From positions 1 through 42,702 of the forward strand of contig JABFXY010000030.1 of assembly GCA_013361525.1 (NCBI GenBank): DNA of 42,702 nucleotides. Reading direction: 5' to 3'. The stretch is from Polyangiaceae bacterium. GTDB taxonomy: Bacteria; Myxococcota_A; Polyangia; Polyangiales; Polyangiaceae. The notes under the pieces are model-generated. The model had not been told where the DNA came from. It did not search any database and saw only the letters and a list, made by a program, of their open reading frames with translations. A program made the translations under genes and the position numbers. Positions 22,633 through 30,744 of this stretch are shown here, in pieces (the first letter of the stretch is position 1; the number at the start of each line of letters is the position of its first letter).

Positions 22633-23673
22633 ATGAACACTCGTCTGGTTTTCTTGGTCGCCGCGTTCGCCGTTCACTGCGGCGACAGCGATCAGCCCAC
22701 GGGCGGCTCGGGTGGCTCGGGCGCCGGGGATATCGGCGGCGCCGGCGGAGACGGAGCCTCGAGCTCCATCGGCGGCGCGGGCGGCGAGAATACGGGCGCG
22801 GGGAACATCGGCGGCCAGAACATCGGCGGTCAGAACACGGGCGGCACAGGCGGCGCAGGCCCGCAGGCGTGCGAGCCGACGCCGGGCGACTCCCACGTCG
22901 AGCTGTCGTGCAGCGACATGATCCTCGCAGTCCTGCAGGGCGATTCCCCCATTCTGCGCGTCACCGGAAAAGTCGCTGTCGAGACGGGGGTGTGCGCCAC
23001 CGCACAACAAGTCGAGCTGCTCGATTCCTCCGATATGGTCGTGCAGACCCTCGATGCATCCGGCGTCGTCGAAGGCAATTTGTTCTCGGACTGGGCAGCC
23101 GAGGGCCCCGCCGAATCCGAGGTTTCCGACCGATGTGCGGATCTATCCGGTCGCATCGAACCTTACGAAGTCGTCGTTCATGGCCTCATCGACGGCGGCA
23201 CGTTCGAGGCGCGGTGTGGCGGCGCATCGTATTGGCCACCGAAGGTCGTCCTCACGTGCCACGAGGGAATCACCGCGGCACCTATCGGGGTATCGGCGTT
23301 CGTCGATGGCACCGGACCGGGTACCATCACGCAGCTCACGGCTCGATTGGAGGCCGACGCGGGCCTGACCTCGGCTGGCGATTTCCTGCAAATCGTGCCG
23401 TTTTCGTGGGGCATGCCGCCTGGGCAACCGCTCGCCACGCCGGGCTGGGCCGCCAACGTCATGCCCGTCGGGGAGCCGGACCCCTATATCGCGCTGGACT
23501 ACTTCTTCCCGGGCGACCCGCTCGGCACCGACGTCTGCCCGCTGTCGAATTCGAATCCCATGCCGGGTGATCCGTTGCCACCGGTATTCATCGCGCGCGG
23601 CACCGGAGATTCCGCGGGCGGTCCGGTCGAGACGGAGATCTATTTCAGTTTGTGTACGCGGGTCGAGATTTGA
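22633..23673 (+). CDS. Gly-rich lipoprotein of unknown function
   Basis: 346 residues from ATG at 22633, preceded by GAAGG. The signal peptide ends in AVHC (Cys16). Residues 17-75 are a Gly/Ser/Asn-rich tether with repeated GGxN units. A globular domain of about 270 residues follows, with several Cys residues likely paired outside the cytoplasm and strands such as LRVTGKVAVETGVC, and phrases such as DSPILRVTGK and PVFIARGTGDSAGG. No family is recognised. It is divergent from the repeat lipoprotein across 120 bases and is followed within seven bases by another lipoprotein gene, so the two may form an operon. Confidence 0.75.
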   Translation: MNTRLVFLVAAFAVHCGDSDQPTGGSGGSGAGDIGGAGGDGASSSIGGAGGENTGAGNIGGQNIGGQNTGGTGGAGPQACEPTPGDSHVELSCSDMILAVLQGDSPILRVTGKVAVETGVCATAQQVELLDSSDMVVQTLDASGVVEGNLFSDWAAEGPAESEVSDRCADLSGRIEPYEVVVHGLIDGGTFEARCGGASYWPPKVVLTCHEGITAAPIGVSAFVDGTGPGTITQLTARLEADAGLTSAGDFLQIVPFSWGMPPGQPLATPGWAANVMPVGEPDPYIALDYFFPGDPLGTDVCPLSNSNPMPGDPLPPVFIARGTGDSAGGPVETEIYFSLCTRVEI

Positions 23674-23715
23674 CCGGAGGTGGTGACCCCCGCCGAGCTA
23701 TACATCGTCGCTCTC

Positions 23716-25101
23716 GTGGCAATTCCCCGCACTATCGGCGCGTTGCTCGTCGTCCTCGCGACGCCGTCATGTTTTCCGAGCTTCGACCTCGACGACGCAG
23801 GCGCGGGCGGGACGGGCGGATCCGTCGTCACTGCGTCGGGTGGCGGCGGCTCGACCTCGGAGGGCACGTCGACCACCGTCGGGGGCGGAGGAACCGGCGG
23901 CGAAGGCGGCAGCGGCGGTGGTGGCATTACGTGCACGCCCGGCGTGCAGCCTTGGCGTGTCATCGTGGGAGAGGTGTCCGATACCGTCCCTGTCGCGTCG
24001 ACCGACAATCACATCCAGTCCATCGTCATGAGCGGCGGGACCGCATTCGTCGGCGGATATACGGAGAAGGCCATTGCCTCGGCGAGCTTGGACGACCACT
24101 CGTTCTTCATTGCAGAGCTCGACTATCTCGAAGGGCAGCCGACGCCCGTTTATCGTTCCAGCTCGATATCCACGGGCAGCGGCCCATCCATTGTGCTGTC
24201 GAAAGCGGACACCGACACGGGCCTTTGGGTCGCGCTGGGCGCGGACGAATCCGTCTACTTCTACGAGCTCAATCAAAACACGGTCGACCTCGGCACCTCG
24301 CCGACGCTCACGTGCACCGGCGCCTCGAGACCGAGCATCGCCGCATCGGATTCGACGGGCTACCTCGCGATACAGGTCGGGGACGTGCAGGCGAGCTGTG
24401 ACACGGACGTGCCCTGCGTCATCCAGCCGAACGGCTCGCGATCCACATTCATGATTCCGCTACCGATCGCGGACGACAATGGCTGCGAAAACGGAATCTC
24501 GTACGCGATTGACGAGCAATACGCGAGTATCAATGCCATTGCGCTGGACGCGGCCGGACTCCACGCGACGAGCATCGGAGGTGCCACCGGGAACGTGCAT
24601 CAGCAAATCCGCTACGAGGGCTCCGACTGGACGGTGCCCGTCGCCGTCGGCGGCACCAACTCGTCGCTGCCGACCTTCGTCACCCCGCTCGTCACGACGA
24701 GCGATTCGTACGTTGCAGGGACGACGATGGTCGGGGCCCATCCCGATACCTTCGTGAAGCGGTGGGACGGCGCGATCGTTTACGAGAACACGGCAAATCC
24801 GCCCGCGACGGCGCTCATGCGGGCGGCCGCGACCAGCCAGGACACCTTTCTTCTCGGCGGGATGCAGAACGAAACGCCGCCCTCCGCATGGGTCATGCGC
24901 GTCGGCAGGCTCGACACGTTCAACTATTCGAGCTTCGACGTGAGCGCGGTGGTGACGGCGGTCGCGATGGATGAATGTGGTAACGGCGTCATCGCAGGCG
25001 TCTATCACGGGACGGATCTCGAGCTCGGCCCGCTCACCACACCTGGCTCGACCGCCGGCCCCACGGCTTTCATTCAGTTCATCCCGTTCGACGCGCAATG
25101 A
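23716..25101 (+). CDS. Secreted or lipid-anchored protein with probable beta-propeller
   Basis: 461 residues from GTG at 23716, which gives a signal peptide with a basic N-region (MAIPRTIGALLVVLATPSC). An in-frame GTG at 23680, close behind GGAGG, would add 12 residues and is possible. After the Cys comes a Gly/Ser/Thr-rich tether (to ~residue 70) and then a domain with repeated short strands and phrases such as IVMSGGTAFVGGYT, DTFLLGGMQNE and CGNGVIAGVYHGTDLELGPL. These resemble the recurrent SBBP-like or RCC1-like units of myxobacterial surface propellers. Function is unknown; surface location is inferred from the signal. Confidence 0.72.
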   Translation: MAIPRTIGALLVVLATPSCFPSFDLDDAGAGGTGGSVVTASGGGGSTSEGTSTTVGGGGTGGEGGSGGGGITCTPGVQPWRVIVGEVSDTVPVASTDNHIQSIVMSGGTAFVGGYTEKAIASASLDDHSFFIAELDYLEGQPTPVYRSSSISTGSGPSIVLSKADTDTGLWVALGADESVYFYELNQNTVDLGTSPTLTCTGASRPSIAASDSTGYLAIQVGDVQASCDTDVPCVIQPNGSRSTFMIPLPIADDNGCENGISYAIDEQYASINAIALDAAGLHATSIGGATGNVHQQIRYEGSDWTVPVAVGGTNSSLPTFVTPLVTTSDSYVAGTTMVGAHPDTFVKRWDGAIVYENTANPPATALMRAAATSQDTFLLGGMQNETPPSAWVMRVGRLDTFNYSSFDVSAVVTAVAMDECGNGVIAGVYHGTDLELGPLTTPGSTAGPTAFIQFIPFDAQ

Positions 25102-25227
25102 ATCGTGCGGAGTAGACGTCCGACCACCGTCGTTTTGCGCAAGATAGGCTGGTCGGTCACTCAACTGTGACCATTAGCCACAGCACGTTTGCTTGCAGGC
25201 ACGGGCGAAATCCATAACGGTCTTCTC

Positions 25228-25671
25228 ATGGTTGTTGCCCGACCCGACATCGCTCAGCAAAACGCGCAGAACGGCCTCACGCGTGGCTCCACACGCCGAA
25301 AGGTTCTCGTCGTCGACTCGGACGCTCTGTTGCTGCGCGTTCTCGAGCACGGTCTCGCGAATCTGGGCTTCGACGTGATTGCTGCGGGCTCGGCCTCGAC
25401 CGCACTTTGGCTGGTGCAAGCGTCTTCGCTCCAGCTCGGCGTCATGGTGACCGACTCGTACATGCCGCGCATGTCCGGCCTCGACCTCGCGTCGGCCGTT
25501 CGCCAGATCGATCCGAGCATCCGCATCATCCTCCACTCGAGCCTTCCCTCCGACGCGGACGCCGACGTCGACGCGGTCGTGCACAAGCCCGCGCGTCTGT
25601 CCGCGCTGGCGAGCTCCATCACGACGCTGCTGCGCACCGGCAACACCGACAAGAAGCAGAGCCTTCATTGA
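25228..25671 (+). CDS. Single-domain response regulator receiver protein
   Basis: 147 residues from ATG at 25228. A receiver (CheY-like) domain occupies residues ~24-143: the acidic pair in VLVVDSDALLLRVLEHG, the phospho-acceptor Asp76 in MVTDSYMPRMSGLDLA, Ser in ILHSSLPSDADAD, and the conserved Lys in VVHKPARLSAL. No output domain is present, so it acts by protein contact or as a phosphate relay. No histidine kinase gene is adjacent. The ~25-residue N-terminal extension is polar and probably disordered. Confidence 0.9.
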   Translation: MVVARPDIAQQNAQNGLTRGSTRRKVLVVDSDALLLRVLEHGLANLGFDVIAAGSASTALWLVQASSLQLGVMVTDSYMPRMSGLDLASAVRQIDPSIRIILHSSLPSDADADVDAVVHKPARLSALASSITTLLRTGNTDKKQSLH

Positions 25672-25715
25672 CGAGCGCCGCGCGCGTCGAGCTCTTCGCG
25701 ACAAAGACATAAAAC

Positions 25716-25745
25716 GGCGCCCCTCGGCCTTCGCCGAAGGGCGCC
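25716..25745 (-). terminator. Intrinsic terminator of the OmpA-family gene
   Basis: GGCGCCC at 25716-25722 pairs with GGGCGCC at 25739-25745, with an inner TCGGC/GCCGA stem and a CTTC loop. On the minus strand the stem is followed by GTTTTATGTC, so it chiefly serves the gene ending at 25776; it may also stop readthrough from the response regulator gene. Confidence 0.75.
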
Positions 25746-25775
25746 ACCCAGCCCCGACAGGAACCACCTCGTGGC

Positions 25776-27062
25776 CTATCGACGCTGCTCGGGGGGCTGC
25801 TTGTTGGTCGGCTGCTGCGGCGTGCTCGGCTGCGGCGTGGTCGGCGTCGATTCCATCGTGCCCTCCGCGCGCAGCTTGAGGTCGACGCGGCGGTCGTATG
25901 CCCAGCTCGACTCGTCGGTACCAGTCGCGTCCTTCTCACCCCGGGACTCGGTGCTCACGGCGCCGTTCGTCAGGCCTTGCGTACCAAGGTACTCCTGGAC
26001 GGAATTCGCGCGGCGTTGGCCGAGGCCCATGTTGTATTCGTCGGTACCACGGGGATCCGCATTGCCGACGATGTTCAAGGCTCGTCCCTTGAGCGGGCCG
26101 CTGGTGAAGCACACGGCGACGAGGTCGAGCGTGGCCTGATCGGGCGACCGGACATTGGACTTGTCGAACTCGAAGAATGCCTTCTTCTGATCGATCTTGC
26201 AGGCTTCGAGAATCGCCGGGTCGATGCGGATCGCCGTCGGCGGCTCCGGCGCCGGTGCCGGCGCAGGCTTCGGCGCAGGGGCCGGACCGGCGGCGGGACG
26301 CGGCGTCATCACGCGGCGAGCGACAGTCCTTTCTTTGCCGTCGCGCTTGCCTCCCATATCGAATCTACCGCCGAGGCCCGCAAAGAGGAACGTGCTCGGC
26401 CGAATGTCGTCGATGACGTTGTCGTCATCCGCGTCGCCGGGCCCGTCTTCGAATAGAAACATGTTGAGGTCCGCACCGACTTGCGGTCCCAGCGCGACGC
26501 TGTCCGTTGCACGGAAGTCGACGCCGAACGTCGCACGCGCGAGAGACAGACCGTGGAGGAACGTGTTCGGGGCCCCCTCGGGCACGATCCACATCATGCG
26601 ATAACCCGATCCGAACGAAAGGAGCGGATCGACGCGCTCATAAGGCATCATGTGAACCGTCGCTTGAACGCCGGTCGAGACGCCGCGGACATCCGTCGTG
26701 CTGCTATTGAGGTCGTCGCCGGTCGTGGACTCGTGATACTGCCCGACACCCTCGACGCTCACGTACGGCGAGATACGCCAACCGAGGGCGAGGCCGACCG
26801 CGCCGCCGGCATCCACCAAGTGGTGAATGTCGTTGCCCGCATTGATCTCACCGAACGGCTGCGTATATCCACCGTTGACGCCGAGCTCGAACGAGTTCTT
26901 GGGCGCACGGACGGTGGCTTCCTCCACGACGTCGTACGTGACGGTCTCTTGCATCTCCTGAGCGTGAGCGACTGCGGTCACCGACCCCAAGAGCACGACG
27001 ACCGTCCCGATACCGAACAGCGCAGGAAATGGCCCCCGCGCACCAGCAGAGAACTTTCGCAT
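25776..27062 (-). CDS. OmpA-family outer-membrane protein
   Basis: 428 residues from ATG at 27060-27062, preceded by GAAGGTGG. Residues 1-35 are a signal peptide ending in AHAQE. The N-terminal ~240 residues form an 8-stranded-type barrel (FELGVNGGYTQPFGEIN, GLALGWRISPYVSVEGVGQY, STFLFAGLGGRFDMGG). An Ala/Pro-rich hinge follows (~260-300). The C-terminal OmpA/MotB peptidoglycan-binding domain spans ~310-420: FFEFDKSNVRSPDQ, NIVGNADPRGTDEYNMGLG, QRRANSVQEYL and YDRRVDLKLR, containing the Asp and Arg that bind diaminopimelate. It should anchor the outer membrane to the wall. The last ~25 residues are Pro/Gln/Thr-rich. The 5' leader holds a small stem (27083-27088 with 27095-27100). Confidence 0.93.
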   Translation of the reverse strand: MRKFSAGARGPFPALFGIGTVVVLLGSVTAVAHAQEMQETVTYDVVEEATVRAPKNSFELGVNGGYTQPFGEINAGNDIHHLVDAGGAVGLALGWRISPYVSVEGVGQYHESTTGDDLNSSTTDVRGVSTGVQATVHMMPYERVDPLLSFGSGYRMMWIVPEGAPNTFLHGLSLARATFGVDFRATDSVALGPQVGADLNMFLFEDGPGDADDDNVIDDIRPSTFLFAGLGGRFDMGGKRDGKERTVARRVMTPRPAAGPAPAPKPAPAPAPEPPTAIRIDPAILEACKIDQKKAFFEFDKSNVRSPDQATLDLVAVCFTSGPLKGRALNIVGNADPRGTDEYNMGLGQRRANSVQEYLGTQGLTNGAVSTESRGEKDATGTDESSWAYDRRVDLKLRAEGTMESTPTTPQPSTPQQPTNKQPPEQRR

Positions 27063-27197
27063 TTCGACACCACCTTCGCGTTGTCTCGTTGTTTCGAGAC
27101 GCGGTGAAGCAGAGCAGTCGATATGCCACCCCGTTAGACGCTGAGTTTCTTTGAAAGTCGGCTGCGCAGGCCCGGGACAAATACTGACATTGAGGCA

Positions 27198-27227
27198 CAC
27201 CCGACCATTGAACCGATCGGTCGGGTG
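27198..27227 (-). terminator. Hairpin downstream of the metallophosphoesterase gene
   Basis: A nine-base-pair stem (CACCCGACC at 27198-27206 with GGTCGGGTG at 27219-27227) begins 18 bases after the stop at 27246. No T-run follows on the minus strand, so it is only a candidate terminator; it could also be a regulatory site upstream of the OmpA-family gene. Confidence 0.4.
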
Positions 27228-27245
27228 GGCCTCCTTGCGGCAGTT

Positions 27246-28022
27246 TCAATGCGCGAGCGACGCGACGGGGACGTCCTCTTCGGGAGGAACGACGTCGATC
27301 TCGATCACGCGATAAGCAGGACGCTCGGGAGCGAGCCTCCGCGTCAAAGGCCAAGCGACGTTGTAAACGGGCGTACCGCGCGCGTGCGTCTTGCCTTCGG
27401 GCGTACCCCGGTGGGCATGCCCGTGGAACACGGCGGCGACGGCATTGCGCGCGAGCGGCTCCTCCAACCGGCTACAGCCCAAGAAGGCATGAATCTCCTC
27501 CGGCTCGCCGATCACCGTCGCACGGACGGGCGAATAATGCATGAGGACGACGCGCGTCGGAACCATATGCAGGCGCGCGAGCGCGGTCTCGAGCTTGAGC
27601 TCCTCGTCGATCGCCTCCTGAACGAAGCGTTTCAATACGGGCTCGCCCCAATGGCCCAGCGTGCCGCGCCCGAAGCCGCCGCAGAAGCCTTTGATCCCCG
27701 CAAAACCGACGTCCCTGTGCATGAACGTCCCGCCGTCGAGAATGCGAACGCCCGCGTCGGCGAGAATGCTCGTCACTTCCTCGGCTTTGTCGGACTCGAA
27801 GTCGTGATTGCCCAATACGCCGAGGATCGGAATCCGTATGCCGGCGACCTCACGCGCGAGAATCTTCGCCTCTTCGAGCGTCCCATAGTCGGTGAGATCG
27901 CCGCATAACAACAAAACGTCGGCAGCCTCGCTCACACCGGCGAGCGCTCGAGCGATCACGCCGCTCGATTCTTTGCCGCAATGTAAATCACCGATCGCCG
28001 CAATTCGTAGTCGCTCGACCAT
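27246..28022 (-). CDS. Calcineurin-like metallophosphoesterase
   Basis: 258 residues from ATG at 28020-28022; the frame is open to 28136, but the conserved fold starts at residue ~5 here. All five metal-binding blocks are present: GDLHCG, CGDLTDYG, GVLGNHDFES, VLMHYSPV and FHGHAHRG. No signal peptide, so cytoplasmic. The family hydrolyses phosphomonoesters or phosphodiesters with two metal ions; the substrate cannot be read from sequence. TAGACG sits seven bases before the ATG. It is divergent from the nucleotidyltransferase-like gene across 212 bases. Confidence 0.9.
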   Translation of the reverse strand: MVERLRIAAIGDLHCGKESSGVIARALAGVSEAADVLLLCGDLTDYGTLEEAKILAREVAGIRIPILGVLGNHDFESDKAEEVTSILADAGVRILDGGTFMHRDVGFAGIKGFCGGFGRGTLGHWGEPVLKRFVQEAIDEELKLETALARLHMVPTRVVLMHYSPVRATVIGEPEEIHAFLGCSRLEEPLARNAVAAVFHGHAHRGTPEGKTHARGTPVYNVAWPLTRRLAPERPAYRVIEIDVVPPEEDVPVASLAH

Positions 28023-28234
28023 TGGAACCCGTCTACTCGCTGATCCGTTACCATGCAAACACACTGCCTCCGCGATGCCGCACCGCATGATGAGCACCGG
28101 CGCCTTTCTGATCACGCCTGCGGCATGTGACCGCACGCTGGCTCCCTTTTTGCGAGCGATCCTTCACGGCCTGAAATCCTCACTCTTCCATGAGCCGCGG
28201 GAAAACAGCCCACCGTCATTCAACAGAGGGTACC

Positions 28235-29065
28235 GTGACCAATTGCCCCATCGTGATCCCCGTCGACGCGAAATTGATGCGGATCGAAGAGGACGCGCGG
28301 ACGTTCTACACGAGCGTTTTGCGGCGCCTGCACGCCGAGCGCGTGCCTTTCCTCCTGGGCGGTGCGTTCGCGCTATCGCATTACAGCGGCGTGGCGCGCG
28401 ACACGAAGGACCTCGATCTATTCATCCGCCCCTGCGACTGGGACCGTGTGGCAAAACAGCTCGGCCGCGCAGGGTACGAGATCGAGCTGACCTTCTCTCA
28501 TTGGCTCGGTAAAGCGAGAAGCGGCCCCCATTTCATCGATCTCATTTTCAACTCGGGTAACGGCCTGACGCCGATCGACGAAGAGTGGTTCTTCTATGCG
28601 CAGGAGGCGAGCGTCCTCGGAATGCAGGTGAAGCTCGTCCCGCCGGAGGAGTGCATCTGGTCGAAGTGTTTCGTCATGGAGCGCGAGCGCTTCGACGGCG
28701 CCGACGTCGCGCACCTCTTGCGATCGTGCGCGGCCACGCTCGACTGGCGCAGGCTCATCGACCGGTTCGGCGACAAATGGAGAATCCTCGCCGCCCACGT
28801 CATTCTCTTCGAGTTCATCTATCCCGGCGAGCGCGACAAGATCCCGGCGTGGGTGTGGCAGGAGCTGCTCGGGCGCCTGACGTCCGAAATGGACATTCCG
28901 CCGTCACCCGACCAGCGCTGTCAGGGGACGCTCGTCTCGCGGGCGCAATACCTCGTCGACATCGAGCGCTGGGGCTACAAGGATGCGCGCCTCGTCGAAG
29001 AAGGCGGAGGAATGACGCCCAGTCAGATCGACGTCTGGACGAAAGCCATCAACAAGGTCGGCTGA
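28235..29065 (+). CDS. Nucleotidyltransferase-fold protein
   Basis: 276 residues from GTG at 28235, chosen because AGAGGG lies just upstream; an ATG at 28190 would add 15 poorly ordered residues without a ribosome binding site. Residues 40-65 show the nucleotidyltransferase signature: a Gly-Gly pair in LLGGAFALSHYSG followed by RDTKDLDLFI with the Asp-x-Asp metal ligands, and a third acidic strand near HFIDLIFNSG. This matches the minimal MNT/AbiEii-like superfamily, which transfers nucleotides to proteins, RNA or antibiotics. No HEPN or antitoxin partner gene is next to it, so it is not an obvious toxin-antitoxin pair. Confidence 0.75.
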   Translation: MTNCPIVIPVDAKLMRIEEDARTFYTSVLRRLHAERVPFLLGGAFALSHYSGVARDTKDLDLFIRPCDWDRVAKQLGRAGYEIELTFSHWLGKARSGPHFIDLIFNSGNGLTPIDEEWFFYAQEASVLGMQVKLVPPEECIWSKCFVMERERFDGADVAHLLRSCAATLDWRRLIDRFGDKWRILAAHVILFEFIYPGERDKIPAWVWQELLGRLTSEMDIPPSPDQRCQGTLVSRAQYLVDIERWGYKDARLVEEGGGMTPSQIDVWTKAINKVG

Positions 29066-29080
29066 GCCGCGGTTGGGGGC

Positions 29081-30658
29081 CTACCAATCCACGGGGCGGT
29101 AATCTTTGAAAAAGAGACCCCAGGGGTGCTCCCCGGCGATGAGACCCGCGAACAGCGGGTCCAGCACCCGCGCCGCCCCATCGACCGAATCGAGCGGCGC
29201 GTGAAAGTCGTAATCACGCTGCTTGCGGACGGCGTGGTGCAGAGGGTCCTCGTCGGTGACCCAACCGGTGTCCACGCTGTTCATGTAGATGCCGTCTCGT
29301 TGATAGTCCGCGGCGGACGTCCGCGTCATCATGTTGAGAGCGGCCTTCGCCATGTTCGTGTGCGGGTGGTTGATCGTCTTCTTCTTGCGTGAAAACGACG
29401 CCTCCATCGCCGACACGTGGATGACGTGTTTCGGCCCCGGTGTCTTCTGCATCAGGGGCTTCAATCGGCTGGCGAGAAGGAACGGGGCGATCGCATTGAC
29501 GAGGTGAACCTCGAGCAGCTCCGGCGTCGGGACATCCGCCAAGCCCAGGCGCCAGCTGTTGACGGGGCGCAGATCGACCTGCTGCGCGTCGCCGTCGAAT
29601 TGCCCCTCCGGGAAAAGCGCAGGGTCCTCCGCGATCTCCCCGGCCCACGGAACGAGGGCCGATTCGGCGCTCGTGAAGCGGTGCAACGCCTCTTCTGCGA
29701 TTTCGATCGTGCGGTTGGCGTCGGGCGCCGCGAGCGCCGCCTCGGGCGAACCGGTGACTGCGCCGAGGAGAAGCCGCGTCTCGCGAGGAAGCTCGGCCAA
29801 GGGCAGCCGTTCCGCTGCGATGAGATGGTCGTAAAAAGCGGGAGGCCTGCGGACCGTCTGTGCCGCGTTGTTGATCAACACGTCGAGGCGATCGAGCCGC
29901 GCGAGCAAGCTCGCCGCGAAGCGCTCGACGCTCGGTGTGTGCCGTAGATCGAGGCCGTGAATCTCGAGGCGCGACTGCCACGTTTCTGCGTCGTCCTCGG
30001 CCGCGAAGCGGCGAGCGGCATCGACTGGAAACCGCGTCGTCACGATGACGCGGGCTCCGGCGCGAAGGAGCTTCAGGGCGGTGTGGAAGCCGATCTTGAT
30101 CCGCGCGCCCGTGACCAGCGCGACGCGCCCGTCCATCGGCGCCGCCTGCGAACGTTTTTGGTAGTTCAGGGCGGCGCACGCGGCGCACATCGAGTGGTAA
30201 AAGAAATGAACGCGATCGTACGGCGCTTTGCAGACGTAGCAGGCGCGCGGCTCCTCGAGCCTCTCCTCGTTCGACTCGGAAGCGGGCTCGGCCGTGGTGG
30301 ATTCGGCGGGGTTGCCGTCGCCCGGGAGCAGCCCGACGAGCGGATGTACGGCCGGCGGCAGAAACGCGGAGAGGTCCTTTTGTTTGCGGAGCGCCGCGGT
30401 CGACAGCAATGCCTCGTCACGCGTCCTCGTCTCGTTGCGATCCTTCTTGCGGAAGGCTCGCGCACGACGCCGCTTTTCGTCGGGTGACGGGCGGCTGAGG
30501 CGCCCCGCAGCGATCAGCAGCCGCTCGCGATCCTCCGGCAACACGCGCACCCAGGAATCGGGCTCGTGCACGAACCGCTCGAGCAGCGCGATCGCCCGGC
30601 CGAGCTCTTCGGATTGGTCGTCGGTGCTCTCGCCGGAGAGCGGGTGCTGCGTCGACAT
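29081..30658 (-). CDS. Short-chain dehydrogenase-like protein with N-terminal zinc ribbon
   Basis: 525 residues from ATG at 30656-30658. Residues 1-135 are helical and charged with no recognised domain. CYVC at about 139-142 and CAAC at about 158-161 form a zinc ribbon. The SDR domain follows with VALVTGARIKIGFHTALKLL (~182 on), VIVTTRF, DVLINNAAQTV and a C-terminal NSVDTGWVTDEDPL. The catalytic Tyr-x-x-x-Lys reads Thr-Asn-Met-Ala-Lys (HPHTNMAKAALNMM), so the general acid Tyr is missing. I recall similar ribbon-SDR proteins with HTNMAK in eukaryotes, hence this may be a family trait. Substrate unknown. It is divergent from the radical SAM gene across 86 bases. Confidence 0.85.
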   Translation of the reverse strand: MSTQHPLSGESTDDQSEELGRAIALLERFVHEPDSWVRVLPEDRERLLIAAGRLSRPSPDEKRRRARAFRKKDRNETRTRDEALLSTAALRKQKDLSAFLPPAVHPLVGLLPGDGNPAESTTAEPASESNEERLEEPRACYVCKAPYDRVHFFYHSMCAACAALNYQKRSQAAPMDGRVALVTGARIKIGFHTALKLLRAGARVIVTTRFPVDAARRFAAEDDAETWQSRLEIHGLDLRHTPSVERFAASLLARLDRLDVLINNAAQTVRRPPAFYDHLIAAERLPLAELPRETRLLLGAVTGSPEAALAAPDANRTIEIAEEALHRFTSAESALVPWAGEIAEDPALFPEGQFDGDAQQVDLRPVNSWRLGLADVPTPELLEVHLVNAIAPFLLASRLKPLMQKTPGPKHVIHVSAMEASFSRKKKTINHPHTNMAKAALNMMTRTSAADYQRDGIYMNSVDTGWVTDEDPLHHAVRKQRDYDFHAPLDSVDGAARVLDPLFAGLIAGEHPWGLFFKDYRPVDW

Positions 30659-30731
30659 GGGTCGGGCGTGACCTTGGTGGCTCACCGCCCCGATGTCCAC
30701 CGGTAACATCGCAAAACCGCGCGAAAACGGC

Positions 30732-30737
30732 TACGTT
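30732..30737 (+). promoter_or_regulatory. -10 element (TACGTT) placed for a leaderless GTG start at 30745
   Basis: Seven bases separate TACGTT from the GTG and no ribosome binding site is present between them. Confidence 0.4.
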
Positions 30738-30744
30738 TCGGCCC

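Noticed and set aside
25180..25197. Sigma-54-like promoter upstream of the response regulator gene
   Set aside because: AGCAC and TTGC are present but the distance is one base too long and the invariant GG is missing.
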